Source of the DNA: Manihot esculenta
Lineage: Eukaryota > Streptophyta > Magnoliopsida > Malpighiales > Euphorbiaceae
Direction of reading: 5' to 3'
Assembly (NCBI RefSeq): GCF_001659605.2
Contig: NC_035171.2
Span: 25,027,825-25,091,824 of the forward strand
Length of the DNA: 64,000 bases
Shown: one piece after another, positions 9,959 through 22,045 of the stretch
How positions within the stretch are numbered: the stretch's first letter is position 1
How the letters are laid out: every line of letters begins with the position of its first letter
The notes under the pieces: generated by a model
Seen by the model: only the letters and a program-made list of their open reading frames with translations
The model's database searches: none
Told to the model about the DNA's origin: nothing
Made by a program: the position numbers and the translations under genes

Positions 9959-12404
9959 TGTAACGATCCGGAAATCGGACCGCTACCGGCACTAGGATCC
10001 AGATCGGCTTAAGACTGCGGGGACCCGTAGCAAGCCTAACATACATCTTGTATACCTGTTTAATCCCATACATGATCAACATATACATAAAAATTTTGAA
10101 TTTTCTCATTCATTTACCAAACTTAAGTATAAACATCAATTCCCACACTGGAGTCCTCATCAAATGCTCCAATGGGGTAACATAACATACCTTAAGTTTG
10201 GTTTACATAAACATTGATAAAACACTTTATAGATTATGTACAAAGGGATTAACCAACATATTAGGGTCAAACACAACTCTAAACCTTATTAAATATCATT
10301 ACATTACATTACTGTACTATACTTTACATTATATCATTTTCATGTCCACATCTAGCTATTACATAAAACATGACTTCTTATTCTTGCTGACCTCCTGATT
10401 CTATCCCGTACCTGCAACCTGGGGGACTAAGGGAATGGGGTGAGCTACTAGAGCCCAGTGAGCAGAATAGTAAAATATTTAAAACATATGTTATCATGGA
10501 ATGCATCACATCACAGACAAATTACATTAAGGATGAACTTGTCACCAATAGCCCACTACACATTCCAATAGTGCCAAGGGCGTAGAATGGGCCTCACTGG
10601 TCTTTCATACCGTATCATCACTATCTCATATCATATCATATCATAGTGCGGGCTAAAGGATCATCCAACATTCATCCACATCAACAACATAATATGCAAT
10701 GCAACATATTCGTGAATTCTAATGCAAGCACCCTAATATATCTCATGGCATTCATGATGTGTGAATCATGCTAAAACTTTCATTATTTACTTTGAAACGT
10801 AAAGAGTCATTCTACTCACCTCTGGCTAGCTCTGACAAGACACTGAAGCAGCTGACTCACTGCTGGGGTCCTCGGTTCCTCGAGTCCAAACCTACACAGG
10901 TGGACTCAAATGAGGGACCAAACATACATGAACATGACTCTAAAATACTCCCCAAAAACCCCTAAAACACCTTAAAACAATCATAGGAATCATGCAAAGG
11001 AAGGCTGAATAGGGCACTTTCGGCGGCAGGTTCGGCGGCCGAAAGTCCCTTCCAGAGGCGAAACTCCCTTCCAGAGGCGAAACTCATGCATGTTCGGCGG
11101 CACCTTTGGCGGCCGAATCTCCCCTCTAGAGCCGAAAGTCCACTTTCAGGGGCAGGGTTCGGCAGCCAAAGGCTGGCCTCCACAGGCAGGTTCGGCGACC
11201 GAAAGTCCTTCGGCTGTCGAACCTGAGTTCTTCCAAAGGGCAGAACTCAGCTCCACATGCACATTTTGCCTCCCAAACCATTCAAACATGCATTTACCTA
11301 TTATACAACATGCATACACAAGCAAATCAGCATTTAGGGGTCTCAAACTATCCTAAACCCCAACACAAACGCAAAAAGCGACTCAAACAACATACATTAC
11401 TCATAAACTCAACATTAACCCTACATGCAATCAACTAACTTACACATGCATTTCTACCCCATAAACTTCATAAAACTTGTTTAAAACATACAAGAAAGGT
11501 AGGATCTAGGCTTACCTCTTGAAGATCGAGAGGAAAGACGATCCTAACTTGGAGATGGGAGAAATCTAGCTCCTTGGACCTCCAAGCTCCAAAACTTGCT
11601 CTAAGCTTCAAAAATCTTCAAAACCAAGTTAAAAACTTGAAGGATTTGAGGAAGAACATCAAAACCAACCATGGGAGGGCATGGACTTACCGTTGGCCGA
11701 AAATAGGGGAGAAAGTTCGCCCATTTTCAGCCATGGGTTCTTTTATAGGTGGCAAGCCAGGCCACCTTTGTAACGCCCCGGAAATCCGGACCGCTACCGG
11801 CGCTAGGATTCAGGTCGGCTTAAGGCCGCCGGAACCCGTAGCAAGCCTACATACATCCTGTTTACCTGTTTAATCCCATACATGATCAACAAACATACAT
11901 AAGAATTAAAAACTCTTCTTTTTCTTCATATACCAAACTCAACCTGTGCATGCACTGTAATCATCATATACATAAACATTAATCCCTCTGTGGGATTTCA
12001 TCAAAGCCTTTATGGCAATATACATTCAGTGTTGAGTTGGTTCACATATTCATCATAAAAATAAGATCATGTACATACCAAGGGATTAACAAATACTATG
12101 GTCAAGCACAACTCTATCCTCAATAACATAGTTACATAAACATAACTGTTTCAAACTTTACATTACATTCTTATCATTTGTCATGTCCACATACTCTAGC
12201 TATTACATACATATGACTTTTCTCTTCTTTTCTTCTCTATCAATCCCGTACCTGCAAACCTGGGGGTTAGGGGAGAGGGGTGAGCTAAAAGCCCAGTGAG
12301 CAGAAACTAAAAACATTATATTAAAATTCATGCTTTCATGAAATGCATCATATCACAGACAATTCACATCAAGGGTGAACCTGTCACCAATTAGTCCCAA
12401 CATA

Positions 12405-12628
12405 GTCTCGTGCCAGGCCGTAGCATGGGGTCCTGGTCTTCCTGTCACAACATACATAAAGTCTCGTGCCAGGCCGTAGCATGGGGTCCTGGTCTTCCTG
12501 TCATATCATATATAAAGTCTCGTGCCAGGCCGTAGCATGGGGTCCTGGTCTTCCTGTCATATCATATATAAAGCCTCGTGCCAGGCCGTAGCATGGGGTC
12601 CTGGTCTTCCTGTCATAACATACATAAA
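12405..12628. repeat. Four 56-bp tandem units in the 3' LTR
   Basis: Units start at 12405, 12461, 12517 and 12573, each beginning GTCTCGTGCCAGGCCGTAGC (the fourth with GCCTCG). A fifth partial unit follows at 12629. The same array is in the 5' LTR at 20072-20295. Confidence 0.95.
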
Positions 12629-13000
12629 GTCTCGTGGACTAATTGGATCATACAGCATTCACCCACAACCACAAAAATAAAATGCAATGCGACATATTCG
12701 TGAACTAATGCAATCAGCCTATTACATGTCATCATGATGCATGAAACATGCTCAAAACATATAATTACTTGATTTAAAACATTAAGCTTGTTTCCACTCA
12801 CCTCTGGTTAGCTCTGACCAGACACTGAAGCAGCTCACTCACTGCTGGGGTCCTCGGTTCCTCGGGTCCGAACCTACACAGGTGGACTCCAATGAGGGAC
12901 CAAACATATATAAACACAACTCTAATATATCCCCCAAAAACCCCCTAAAACATCATGAAAACATCATAGAAAATATGCATGAAATGGCTGAACAGGGCAC

Positions 13001-13200
13001 CTTCGGCGGCACCTTCGGCGGCACCTTCGGCGGCCGAAAGTCCTGGACAGAGACGAAACTCAGCTAGGTTCGGCGGCACCTTCGGCGGCCGAAAGTGCCA
13101 GACAGAGACGAAAGTCTCTTTTCGGGGGCACCTTCGGCAGCCGAAAGCTGCCTTCACAAGAGGGGTTCGGCGGCCGAAACTCCCTTCGGCTGCCGAACCT
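13001..13200. repeat. GGCGGCC palindrome group in LTR, transcribed side (3' LTR copy)
   Basis: Repeated TTCGGCGGC / GCCGAA palindromes (full form TTCGGCGGCCGAA, variants with CAGCC or CTGCC) spaced about 25-40 bp apart. The corresponding group in the 5' LTR is at 20668-20855. These palindromes produce the odd Ala/Gly/Glu-rich short frames seen on both strands here, which are not genes. Confidence 0.85.
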
Positions 13201-14080
13201 GGTTTCTGCCAAACGGCAGAAACTTGGTTCAAATGAACCTCCTGCCTCCCAAAACCATAGATCATGCATATTTCTCAACCAAAACACACATACAAGTTCC
13301 TAGGGGTCTCAAACATGCATATACCCCATCTACAACACTTCATACACACACAAACAAGCTACATTGCTCAAACATCATCAAAACCCATAAACTCAACCTA
13401 TGTCCTAACATGCATTCCTACCCATAGATCTTACTTAAAACTTGTTTAAAACATAAAAAGGGTTCAAGATTGACCCTTACCTCTTGAAGAAACGAGAGGA
13501 AAGCGATCCTAGCTTGGAGATGGAGAGATTAAGCTCTTTGAACCTCCAAGCACTCAAAACTTGCTCAAAGCTCACAGATCTTCAAAACAAAGTTATAAAC
13601 TTGTTAAAACCATGAAAGATCTAGAGGAAACACTCAAGATCGAGGGAGGAACGGTGGAGACTCACCTTGGCCGACAATGGGAGAGAAAAAGCTCGCCCGT
13701 GCGGACCAAGGGGACCCTTTTATAGTGGCTGGCCAGGCCACGTTCGGGGGCCGAATGTGCCTCCGCATCCATGCAATGTTCGGCGGCCGAACATAAGGTT
13801 CGGCGGCCGAACCTGCACTTCCCTCACTTAGACTTTCGGGGGCCTAACGTGCCTCCCAAAGTCCATGCATGTTCGGCGGCCGAAAGTGAGTTTCGGCGGC
13901 CGAACCTGAGTTTTTCCTTAAAGAATCTTCATGCAAAAACTTATTTAAAATCATACTTAAAACATTAAAACACATGAAAACATTTTATAAAAACATGCTT
14001 TTACCCTTCTAGAGGTTTCCGACACCCAAATTCCACCGGACGGTAGGAATTCCGATACCGGAGTCTAGCCGGGTATTACA

Positions 14081-14093
14081 TTCTCCCCCCCTT
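14081..14093 (-). other. Polypurine tract of the Tekay element
   Basis: Minus-strand AAGGGGGGGAGAA directly against the 3' LTR; it primes plus-strand DNA synthesis. It lies about 100 bp after the Gag-Pol stop. Confidence 0.88.
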
Positions 14094-14191
14094 AAGAACA
14101 TTCGTCCCCGAATGTTCCTCAACTAGTACATGCATAGCGAAACAAACATAACATACACACATATAGCACATGGAACACATCTCAACTGACC

Positions 14192-17100
14192 TCAGAAGAG
14201 GTGGGGGTACTGCTGGAGCATGGACTCCCGGGTCTCCCAAGTGCATTCTTCCAAATTGTGGTGGTTCCAAAGGACTTTCACCATCGGGATTTCCTTGTTC
14301 CTCAACTTTCTGATCTGAGTGTCAAGAATCCGCACTGGCTGTTCAACATAAGTGAGATCCTCTTGGATCTCCACATCAGGCTCGCTAAGAACCTTGCCCG
14401 GATCTGACACGAACTTCCTCAACATGGAAACATGGAAAACCGGATGGATTCTCTCCATAGAAGCAGGCAAGTCCAGCTTGTACGATACATTCCCAATCCT
14501 TTGCAGGACTTCAAAGGGTCCAATGTACCGCGGAGCTAGCTTACCCTTTTTACCAAATCGAACCACCCCTTTCATCGGAGACACCTTGAGCAATACTAGA
14601 TCCCCCTCCTGAAACTCTACTTGTTTCCTGCGGATGTCTGCATAACTTTTCTGCCTGCTGGTGGCAGTCTTTATCCTTTCTCTGATAATGGGCACCACCC
14701 TGCTGGTGATCTCAACAAGCTCAGGCCCTGCTAAGGACCTCTCTCCAACCTCTTCCCAGCAAACGGGTGACCTGCACTTCCTCCCATACAAAGCTTCATA
14801 TGGAGCCATCCCTATGCTAGCATGATAGCTGTTATTGTAGGCAAACTCCACCAAAGGTAGATGTTGCTTCCAAGAACCGCCAAAATCTAGCACACACATT
14901 CTGAGCATATCTTCTATGGTCTGGATGGTCCTCTCTGACTGTCCGTCTGTCTGTGGATGGAAGGCAGTGCTAAAATCCAACCTAGTACCCATAGCACTCT
15001 GCAGACTCCGCCAAAACCTGGAGGTAAACTGGGGCCCTCTATCTGACACTATAGATACCGGGACCCCATGTAGTCTGACAATCTCCTCAACATACACCTG
15101 CGCTAACTTATCCACAGAGTAGTTGCTCCTAACTGGGATGAAGTGAGCAGATTTGGTGAGTCTGTCCACAATCACCCATATGGAGTCTAGTCTGTTGGAT
15201 GTTGCCGGTAACCCCACTACAAAATCCATAGCTATGTTCTCCCATTTCCATTTTGGAATAGGTAGCGGGTTAAGCATTCCAGCCGGCTTCTGATGTTCCA
15301 GCTTCACCCTCTGACATATTTCGCAGGCTGACACGAATTGTGCCACTTCTCTCTTCATAGCTGGCCACCAATACACCCTCTTCAGATCTTGATACATCTT
15401 GGTGGCTCCAGGGTGAATGCTGTATCTTGCATTATGAGCCTCTCTCATAATGTCTCCTTTAAGCCCGATGTCATCTGGTACACATAGTCTGTTCCCATAG
15501 CGGAGGATCCCCTTATCATCGAATCTGAACTCACTATCTTTGCCTGACTGAACAGTCCTGGCAATCTTCACTAACTCTGGGTCCTCGTGCTGTTTCTGAG
15601 CCACCTGCTCCAGAAACACGGGGGTTACTTTCATCTGTGCAATCAAAGCACCTGTACCAGACAACTCCATCTGTAGACCCTCCTCAATGAGCTTATAAAA
15701 TTCCTTCACCACCGGTCTCCTCTCTGCCGTGATGTGGGATAGACTGCCAAGTGATTTCCGGCTTAAGGCATCAGCTACTACATTAGCCTTACCCGGATGG
15801 TACTGTATCTTACAATCATAGTCACTGAGCAGTTCTACCCATCTCCTCTGCCTCAAGTTCAAATCTCTCTGACTCAAGATGTGCTGCAGGCTCTTATGAT
15901 CTGTGAAGATCTCACATTTTACCCCATAGAGGTAATGCCTCCACATCTTGAGGGCAAAGATAACTGCTGCCATCTCCAGATCGTGTGTGGGGTAATTCAT
16001 CTCATGCCTCTTTAGCTGTCTAGAAGCATAAGCGATCACCCTACCATTCTGCATCAACACACAACCCAAGCCTACTCTGGATGCATCACAGAATACTGTG
16101 AAGTCCTCATTGCTGGTTGGCAGAGCTAACACTGGTGCTGAAGTCAACCTCTTCTTGAGCTCCTCAAAGCTTTCTTCACATCGATCGGTCCACTCGAACC
16201 TCTGATTCTTTCTGGTCAATCTGGTTAAAGGAGCTGCAATTTTGGAGAAGTCCTGTACGAACCTCCTGTAATAACCAGCCAAACCCAAGAAACTTCTGAT
16301 CTCTGTCACTGAGGTGGGTCTGGGCCAGTTAGTCACAGCCTCTACTTTCTTGGGGTCTACCTCTATTCCATTCTCTGACACTATATGCCCCAAGAATGAT
16401 ATGCTCCTTAACCAGAACTCACACTTGGAGAACTTGGCATACAAGCCATGTTCCCTCAAGGTCTGCAAAACTATCCTCAGATGATGGGCATGCTCCTCTG
16501 CATTCCTGGAATACACTAGGATATCATCTATGAAGACAATAACGAAGTGATCCAGGTATGGTCTGAATATTCTGTTCATGAGGTCCATGAATGCTGCAGG
16601 GGCGTTGGTTAACCCAAACGGCATTACAAGGAACTCATAGTGCCCATATCTGGTCCTGAAGGCCGTCTTTGGCACATCCTCCTCTCTGATTCTCAACTGA
16701 TGGTACCCTGATCTCAGATCTATTTTGGAGAAACAACCCGCTCCTGCTAGCTGGTCGAATAGATCGTCGATCCTTGGCAATGGGTACTTATTCTTGATGG
16801 TGACTTTGTTCAACTGCCTGTAGTCGATACAAAGCCTGAGGGATCCATCCTTTTTCTTCACAAAGAGTACTGGAGCACCCCAAGGTGAGGTACTCGGTCG
16901 GATGAAACCCTTGTCGACCAGTTCTTGCAACTGTTCCTTCAACTCTTTCATCTCGGCTGGTGCCATCCTGTAGGGAGGGATAGAGATCGGTCTGGTACCA
17001 GGCATTAACTCAATTTCGAACTCTATCTCCCTAGCAGGTGGTAACCCTGGCAGCTCGTCTGGGAAAACATCTAAGAACTCACTCACCACAGGCACTGAGG

Positions 17101-19183
17101 CGGGCTCTCTAACAAGACTATCCAACTCCCTCACATGAGCTAGAAACCCCTGACATCCCCTCCTAAGCAACCTACGAGCCTGAAGAGCTGAAATTAGACC
17201 TCTAGGTGTACCCCTCTTGTCTCCTCTGAAGACGACCTCTGACCCATCCTGACATCTGAACTTAACTACTTTGTCCCTGCAGTCCAAGGTAGCACCATGG
17301 GTAGATAGCCAATCCATCCCTAGAATGACGTCAAAGTCTGTCAAATCTAGAACCACAAGGTCGGCGGACAAGCATCTTCCCTCTATAAAAACTGGACTAC
17401 ACTGGCAGACTGACTCTGCAACTGACGGGTCACACTTGGGTCCACTGACCCATAGGGGACACTCTAACCCAGAGACCATCAATCCTAACCTCTGAACGGC
17501 TCTCGGTGCAATAAAAGAGTGAGATGCACCCGGGTCCATTAATGCATACACATCAGAACACCCAATGATGAGATTACCTGACACCACGGTGTTGGATGTG
17601 TTAGCCTCCTGCTGCGTCATGGTGAAGATCCTGGCTGGAGCTGATGGACCTTCACCTCTGAATCCTGCTGAGGAAGAAGCTGACCCTCTCCCTCTGCCTC
17701 TGCCACTGGCCTGTGTAGCAGCTAGAGCTACTGGCTGTGCCACACTTCCTGAAGCTGTCTGCTGTGTCTGTGCCATAGGAACTGCTTTAGGACATTGCCA
17801 TGACATATGCCCCTCTTGCCCACATCTGTAGCAGGTCGTCGTCCCATACCGGCATAAACCCCTGTGTGGCCTACCACACTTCGCACAAGCTGCATTATCT
17901 GCCCCAGAACTAGAACCACTGCCAAATCCCAGACTAGACTTGACCTTGTTCCAGAACTTATTCTTCTTACCCTTGGGTTTACCCCATCTCTTACTGCCTG
18001 AAGCTGCTGCACTCAAGGTAGAGGGATCTAACCTTCCCCCACCCGGAGTTTTAGAACCAGAAGCTTGTGCCACTGTCTGTTTGACTGTCCCCTGAACGAT
18101 GGCACTAGCCTCCATTCTCCTAGCCATATCCACTATGGCGTGAAAACTCTCTCTATCTGCTGACTGTACCAAGGAGGAATACCTGGGATGGAGCTTCATG
18201 ATATACCTCCTCGACTTCTTCTGGTCTGTGCTAAGGTCTTGCCCAGCAAAAGGCAGCAACTCCATAAACCTGTCAGTATATTCATCTACACTCATGTCAT
18301 CGGTTTGCCTCAACTGCTCGAATTCTATCATCTTTAATTCCCTTGAACTATCAGGGAAAGCCCATCCTGCAAATTCATTAGCGAACTCTTCCCACGATAG
18401 GCTATCCACCCTCGGCTTCACATAGTTTTTGAACCACTCACGGGCCTTTTTGCATTTCAAAGTGAAACCAGCCATCTGAATGGCTCTACTATCATCAGCT
18501 CCGATCTCCTCTGTGATCATCTTGACCTTCTCCAAATACACAAACGGGTCATCACCTGACTCAAACTGGGGAGCACCCAACTTCATGTAATCTGTCATTT
18601 TAGCCTTACTTCCCCCAGATGAGCTAGGCTGAGGTATCTGGGTATCTGGGCATGTAGGTGCTGGTGGTGGTGGAGGTACAGCATCCCCAGGGGTAGGGTT
18701 TGCTGGATTTGGATAGTATGGTGGAGGTGGGTACACTGGGTACTGTGGATATGGTGGGTAGTATGGTGGGTATGGCATCTGTGTGGGGTAGGGGTTAAAA
18801 CTAGGGTAATCCGATGTACCTCCCATCGAATACCCGGGATTTTGGGTGTAGGGCGGATAGTGAGGTGACTGAACAAATCCCGAGGCCTGAGTGCCTCCTT
18901 GGGATTCTCCCATACCCTCTTCTGACATACTGACGCCCAAACTGCCATCCCTCCTTTGATCAACATCCATCTGATCCCCCATATCCTCTGACATACCTCC
19001 CTGCACTGTTCCTCTGACTGATCTGCTTCTTCCCAGATCTAAAGACCTTCTAGGGTCTCTCACTGCTCGGTCCCTGTTGGACCTACTTGACATTGCCCTA
19101 GGCAATGTTGAAGGACGGGCATCAATGCCCTCGTCCTGAGGTGGTATTCCAGTCAATCGTGCAGATCGACGGGTTCCTCTCAT
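14192..19183 (-). CDS. Gag-Pol polyprotein with chromodomain, Tekay/Del chromovirus
   Basis: An uninterrupted 1663-residue frame. The N-terminus has a Pro/Tyr-rich stretch (about 105-175), then Gag (about 195-360), a CX2CX3HX3C group (433-444) and a CCHC zinc knuckle [14 protein letters not shown] (451-464). Protease motif MDPGASHSF has Asp550. RT spans about 735-915 with FIDD at 884-887. RNase H (about 1025-1140) has Asp1033, Glu1070 and Asp1095. Integrase has His1250, His1257, Cys1287, Cys1290 and the triad Asp1320, Asp1381, Glu1417. The last ~55 residues form a chromodomain ([12 protein letters not shown] through [12 protein letters not shown]), which in this clade is thought to steer integration to particular chromatin. 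All catalytic residues are present and no frameshift or stop is seen. It is one frame without a Gag/Pol shift, typical for chromoviruses. Confidence 0.97.
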   Translation of the reverse strand: MRGTRRSARLTGIPPQDEGIDARPSTLPRAMSSRSNRDRAVRDPRRSLDLGRSRSVRGTVQGGMSEDMGDQMDVDQRRDGSLGVSMSEEGMGESQGGTQASGFVQSPHYPPYTQNPGYSMGGTSDYPSFNPYPTQMPYPPYYPPYPQYPVYPPPPYYPNPANPTPGDAVPPPPPAPTCPDTQIPQPSSSGGSKAKMTDYMKLGAPQFESGDDPFVYLEKVKMITEEIGADDSRAIQMAGFTLKCKKAREWFKNYVKPRVDSLSWEEFANEFAGWAFPDSSRELKMIEFEQLRQTDDMSVDEYTDRFMELLPFAGQDLSTDQKKSRRYIMKLHPRYSSLVQSADRESFHAIVDMARRMEASAIVQGTVKQTVAQASGSKTPGGGRLDPSTLSAAASGSKRWGKPKGKKNKFWNKVKSSLGFGSGSSSGADNAACAKCGRPHRGLCRYGTTTCYRCGQEGHMSWQCPKAVPMAQTQQTASGSVAQPVALAATQASGRGRGRGSASSSAGFRGEGPSAPARIFTMTQQEANTSNTVVSGNLIIGCSDVYALMDPGASHSFIAPRAVQRLGLMVSGLECPLWVSGPKCDPSVAESVCQCSPVFIEGRCLSADLVVLDLTDFDVILGMDWLSTHGATLDCRDKVVKFRCQDGSEVVFRGDKRGTPRGLISALQARRLLRRGCQGFLAHVRELDSLVREPASVPVVSEFLDVFPDELPGLPPAREIEFEIELMPGTRPISIPPYRMAPAEMKELKEQLQELVDKGFIRPSTSPWGAPVLFVKKKDGSLRLCIDYRQLNKVTIKNKYPLPRIDDLFDQLAGAGCFSKIDLRSGYHQLRIREEDVPKTAFRTRYGHYEFLVMPFGLTNAPAAFMDLMNRIFRPYLDHFVIVFIDDILVYSRNAEEHAHHLRIVLQTLREHGLYAKFSKCEFWLRSISFLGHIVSENGIEVDPKKVEAVTNWPRPTSVTEIRSFLGLAGYYRRFVQDFSKIAAPLTRLTRKNQRFEWTDRCEESFEELKKRLTSAPVLALPTSNEDFTVFCDASRVGLGCVLMQNGRVIAYASRQLKRHEMNYPTHDLEMAAVIFALKMWRHYLYGVKCEIFTDHKSLQHILSQRDLNLRQRRWVELLSDYDCKIQYHPGKANVVADALSRKSLGSLSHITAERRPVVKEFYKLIEEGLQMELSGTGALIAQMKVTPVFLEQVAQKQHEDPELVKIARTVQSGKDSEFRFDDKGILRYGNRLCVPDDIGLKGDIMREAHNARYSIHPGATKMYQDLKRVYWWPAMKREVAQFVSACEICQRVKLEHQKPAGMLNPLPIPKWKWENIAMDFVVGLPATSNRLDSIWVIVDRLTKSAHFIPVRSNYSVDKLAQVYVEEIVRLHGVPVSIVSDRGPQFTSRFWRSLQSAMGTRLDFSTAFHPQTDGQSERTIQTIEDMLRMCVLDFGGSWKQHLPLVEFAYNNSYHASIGMAPYEALYGRKCRSPVCWEEVGERSLAGPELVEITSRVVPIIRERIKTATSRQKSYADIRRKQVEFQEGDLVLLKVSPMKGVVRFGKKGKLAPRYIGPFEVLQRIGNVSYKLDLPASMERIHPVFHVSMLRKFVSDPGKVLSEPDVEIQEDLTYVEQPVRILDTQIRKLRNKEIPMVKVLWNHHNLEECTWETRESMLQQYPHLF

Positions 19184-19420
19184 CCTGTTTTCTGAGAAAC
19201 AGTAAACATCACATAAACATCAGCATTAAATGGTTCATGTCGGCAAACATGAACCTATCAGCTACATTACACACATAGCATATCATCATGGCATATCATA
19301 CAATCATAGCAAGACAGGACTCTACATCCTATCCTAGTGGACATGATTTTTGCCTATTGTGCTTGACCTTCTATAACTTCTATGAGCCCGACACTCTAGG
19401 TCCGACCATATGAACCTAGG

Positions 19421-19432
19421 GCTCTGATACCA
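19421..19432 (-). other. Primer binding site for initiator tRNA-Met
   Basis: Minus-strand TGGTATCAGAGC, the exact complement of the 3' end of plant tRNA-iMet, three bases (GAG) after the 5' LTR. About 237 bp of leader separate it from the Gag start at 19183. Confidence 0.92.
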
Positions 19433-20071
19433 CTCTGTAACGCCCCGGAAATCCGGACCGCTACCGGCGCTAGGATTCAGGTCGGCTTAAGGCCGCCGAA
19501 ACCCGTAGCAAGCCTACATACATCCTGTTTACCTGTTTAATCCCATACATGATCAACAAACATACATAAGAATTAAAAACTCTTCTTTTTCTTCATATAC
19601 CAAACTCAACCTGTGCATGCACTGTAATCATCATATACATAAACATTAATCCCTCTGTGGGATTTCATCAAAGCCTCTATGGCAATATACATTCAGTGTT
19701 GAGTTGGTTCACATATTCATCATAAAAATAAGATCATGTACATACCAAGGGATTAACAAATACTATGGTCAAGCACAACTCTATCCTCAATAACATAGTT
19801 ACATAAACATAACTGTTTCAAACTTTACATTACATTCTTATCATTTGTCATGTCCACATACTCTAGCTATTACATACATATGACTTTTCTCTTCTTTTCT
19901 TCTCTATCAATCCCGTACCTGCAAACCTGGGGGTTAGGGGAGAGGGGTGAGCTAAAAGCCCAGTGAGCAGAAACTAAAAACATTATATTAAAATTCATGC
20001 TTTCATGAAATGCATCATATCACAGACAATTCACATCAAGGGTGAACCTGTCACCAATTAGTCCCAACATA

Positions 20072-20295
20072 GTCTCGTGCCAGGCCGTAGCATGGGGTCC
20101 TGGTCTTCCTGTCACAACATACATAAAGTCTCGTGCCAGGCCGTAGCATGGGGTCCTGGTCTTCCTGTCATATCATATATAAAGTCTCGTGCCAGGCCGT
20201 AGCATGGGGTCCTGGTCTTCCTGTCATATCATATATAAAGCCTCGTGCCAGGCCGTAGCATGGGGTCCTGGTCTTCCTGTCATAACATACATAAA
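20072..20295. repeat. Four 56-bp tandem units in the 5' LTR
   Basis: The counterpart of 12405-12628, with the same unit and count. Copy number is unchanged between the LTRs, in contrast to the 12-bp CACCTTCGGCGG unit. Confidence 0.95.
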
Positions 20296-21371
20296 GTCTC
20301 GTGGACTAATTGGATCATACAGCATTCACCCACAACCACAAAAATAAAATGCAATGCGACATATTCGTGAACTAATGCAATCAGCCTATTACATGTCATC
20401 ATGATGCATGAAACATGCTCAAAACATTTAATTACTTGATTTAAAACATTAAGCTTGTTTCCACTCACCTCTGGTTAGCTCTGACCAGACACTGAAGCAG
20501 CTCACTCACTGCTGGGGTCCTCGGTTCCTCGGGTCCGAACCTACACAGGTGGACTCCAATGAGGGACCAAACATATATAAACACAACTCTAATATATCCC
20601 CCAAAAACCCCCTAAAACATCATGAAAACATCATAGAAAATATGCATGAAATGGCTGAACAGGGCACCTTCGGCGGCACCTTCGGCGGCCGAAAGTCCTG
20701 GACAGAGACGAAACTCAGCTAGGTTCGGCGGCACCTTCGGCGGCCGAAAGTGCCAGACAGAGACGAAAGTCTCTTTTCGGGGGCACCTTCGGCAGCCGAA
20801 AGCTGCCTTCACAAGAGGGGTTCGGCGGCCGAAACTCCCTTCGGCTGCCGAACCTGGTTTCTGCCAAACGGCAGAAACTTGGTTCAAATGAACCTCCTGC
20901 CTCCCAAAACCATAGATCATGCATATTTCTCAACCAAAACACACATACAAGTTCCTAGGGGTCTCAAACATGCATATACCCCATCTACAACACTTCATAC
21001 ACACACAAACAAGCTACATTGCTCAAACATCATCAAAACCCATAAACTCAACCTATGTCCTAACATGCATTCCTACCCATAGATCTTACTTAAAACTTGT
21101 TTAAAACATAAAAAGGGTTCAAGATCGACCCTTACCTCTTGAAGAAACGAGAGGAAAGCGATCCTAGCTTGGAGATGGAGAGATTAAGCTCTTTGAACCT
21201 CCAAGCACTCAAAACTTGCTCAAAGCTCACAGATCTTCAAAACAAAGTTATAAACTTGTTAAAACCATGAAAGATCTAGAGGAAACACTCAAGATCGAGG
21301 GAGGAACGGTGGAGACTCACCTTGGCCGACAATGGGAGAGAAAAAGCTCGCCCGTGCGGACCAAGGGGACC

Positions 21372-21380
21372 CTTTTATAG
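21372..21380 (-). promoter_or_regulatory. TATA box of the Tekay 5' LTR
   Basis: Minus-strand CTATAAAAG in the 5' LTR, with an identical copy in the 3' LTR at 13717-13725. It is the likely core promoter of the element; a group of GGCGGCC palindromes (21396-21562) lies immediately upstream of it in transcription direction. Confidence 0.6.
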
Positions 21381-21395
21381 TGGCTGGCCAGGCCA

Positions 21396-21562
21396 CGTTC
21401 GGGGGCCGAATGTGCCTCCGCATCCATGCAATGTTCGGCGGCCGAACATAAGGTTCGGCGGCCGAACCTGCACTTCCCTCACTTAGACTTTCGGGGGCCT
21501 AACGTGCCTCCCAAAGTCCATGCATGTTCGGCGGCCGAAAGTGAGTTTCGGCGGCCGAACCT
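21396..21562. repeat. GGCGGCC palindrome group upstream of the 5' LTR TATA box
   Basis: Five palindrome or palindrome-like sites (TTCGGGGGCCGAA, then four TTCGGCGGCCGAA) between the LTR outer end and the TATA box, so in U3. The reverse reading contains GCCGCC, the core of the plant GCC box bound by ERF transcription factors. A regulatory role is inference. The counterpart in the 3' LTR is 13741-13907. Confidence 0.7.
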
Positions 21563-22045
21563 GAGTTTTTCCTTAAAGAATCTTCATGCAAAAACTTATT
21601 TAAAATCATACTTAAAACATTAAAACACATGAAAACATTTTATAAAAACATGCTTTTACCCTTCTAGAGGTTTCCGACACCCAAATTCCACCGGACGGTA
21701 GGAATTCCGATACCGGAGTCTAGCCGGGTATTACAACCTTCGGAAGCTGAAGGCGACTCCAAAACGCATGCATGTTCGACGGCCGAACATGAGCCACATT
21801 CGGAAACCTAACGTGCCCCCTTAAACTATCCCACGTTCGGCGGCTGAACTTGAGGTTCGGCGGCCGAACCTAGAAATGCCTCCATGGTCTTTTTCATTCA
21901 AAACTCAATTTCTTTCTTACTTAAAACCTTAAAATACATTAAAACATTTTATGAAAACATGATTTTACCATTCTAGAGGTTTCCGACATCCGAGATTCCA
22001 CCGGACAGTAGGAATTCCGATACCGGAGTCTAGTCGGGTATTACA

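Larger units (their letters stand above)
11769..14080 (-). repeat. 3' LTR of the Tekay element (2312 bp)
   Basis: TGTAACGCCCCGG to GGGTATTACA as read on the plus strand. It has three copies of the 12-bp unit CACCTTCGGCGG near 13000-13030 where the 5' LTR has two, which accounts for its extra 12 bp. It also contains four 56-bp tandem units (12405-12628) and two groups of GGCGGCC palindromes. Confidence 0.96.
11769..21735 (-). mobile_element. Young, apparently intact Tekay/Del chromovirus (Ty3/gypsy), 9967 bp
   Basis: A complete element on the minus strand: 5' LTR 19436-21735, tRNA-iMet primer binding site 19421-19432, uninterrupted Gag-Pol 19183-14192, polypurine tract 14093-14081, 3' LTR 11769-14080, and a perfect ACCTT duplication at 11764-11768 and 21736-21740. 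The C-terminal chromodomain and ~2.3-kb LTRs place it in the Tekay (Del) clade of chromoviruses. The LTRs differ by four substitutions that I could see and one 12-bp repeat unit, so the insertion is recent, and every part needed for mobility seems present. It is nested in the solo LTR at 9959-22045. Confidence 0.96.
19436..21735 (-). repeat. 5' LTR of the Tekay element (2300 bp)
   Basis: Nearly identical to the 3' LTR with an offset of 7667. Substitutions seen by eye lie near 19499, 19677, 20429 and 21126, plus one missing 12-bp unit near 20680. It supplies the promoter for the minus-strand genomic RNA; a CTATAAAAG box is at 21372-21380. Confidence 0.96.
9959..22045 (-). mobile_element. Solo LTR of a Tekay-like chromovirus, split by a younger element
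   Basis: Starts TGTAACGATCCGGAAATC at 9959 and ends CGGGTATTACA at 22045. Removing the inner element (11769-21735) and one copy of its ACCTT duplication leaves about 2115 bp, all LTR-like and homologous to the LTRs of the inner element: same ends, same TTCGGCGGCCGAA palindromes, and a TATAAAAG-like box near 11744. No internal coding sequence is attached, so it is a solo LTR. Orientation is inferred from similarity to the inner LTRs. The adjacent 5-mers are TTTAT (left) and CTTTT (right), not a target duplication. Confidence 0.88.

Noticed and set aside
12405..12628. Regular 56-bp repeats that might be taken for a CRISPR-like array
   Set aside because: Units are contiguous without unique spacers, lie inside the LTR of a plant retrotransposon and recur identically in the other LTR.
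12945..13265. Ala/Glu/Gly-rich open frames on both strands in the LTRs (also at 20612-20942)
   Set aside because: Produced by the GGCGGCC palindrome repeats; frames overlap on both strands and have no similarity to proteins.
18595..18966. 123-residue His/Thr-rich frame opposite and alongside the Gag start
   Set aside because: Out-of-frame reading of the Pro/Tyr-rich Gag N-terminus.
19421..19432. TGGTATCAGAGC as part of a tRNA-Met gene (also at 53876)
   Set aside because: Only the 3' complement is present, right after an LTR; it is a primer binding site, no cloverleaf.
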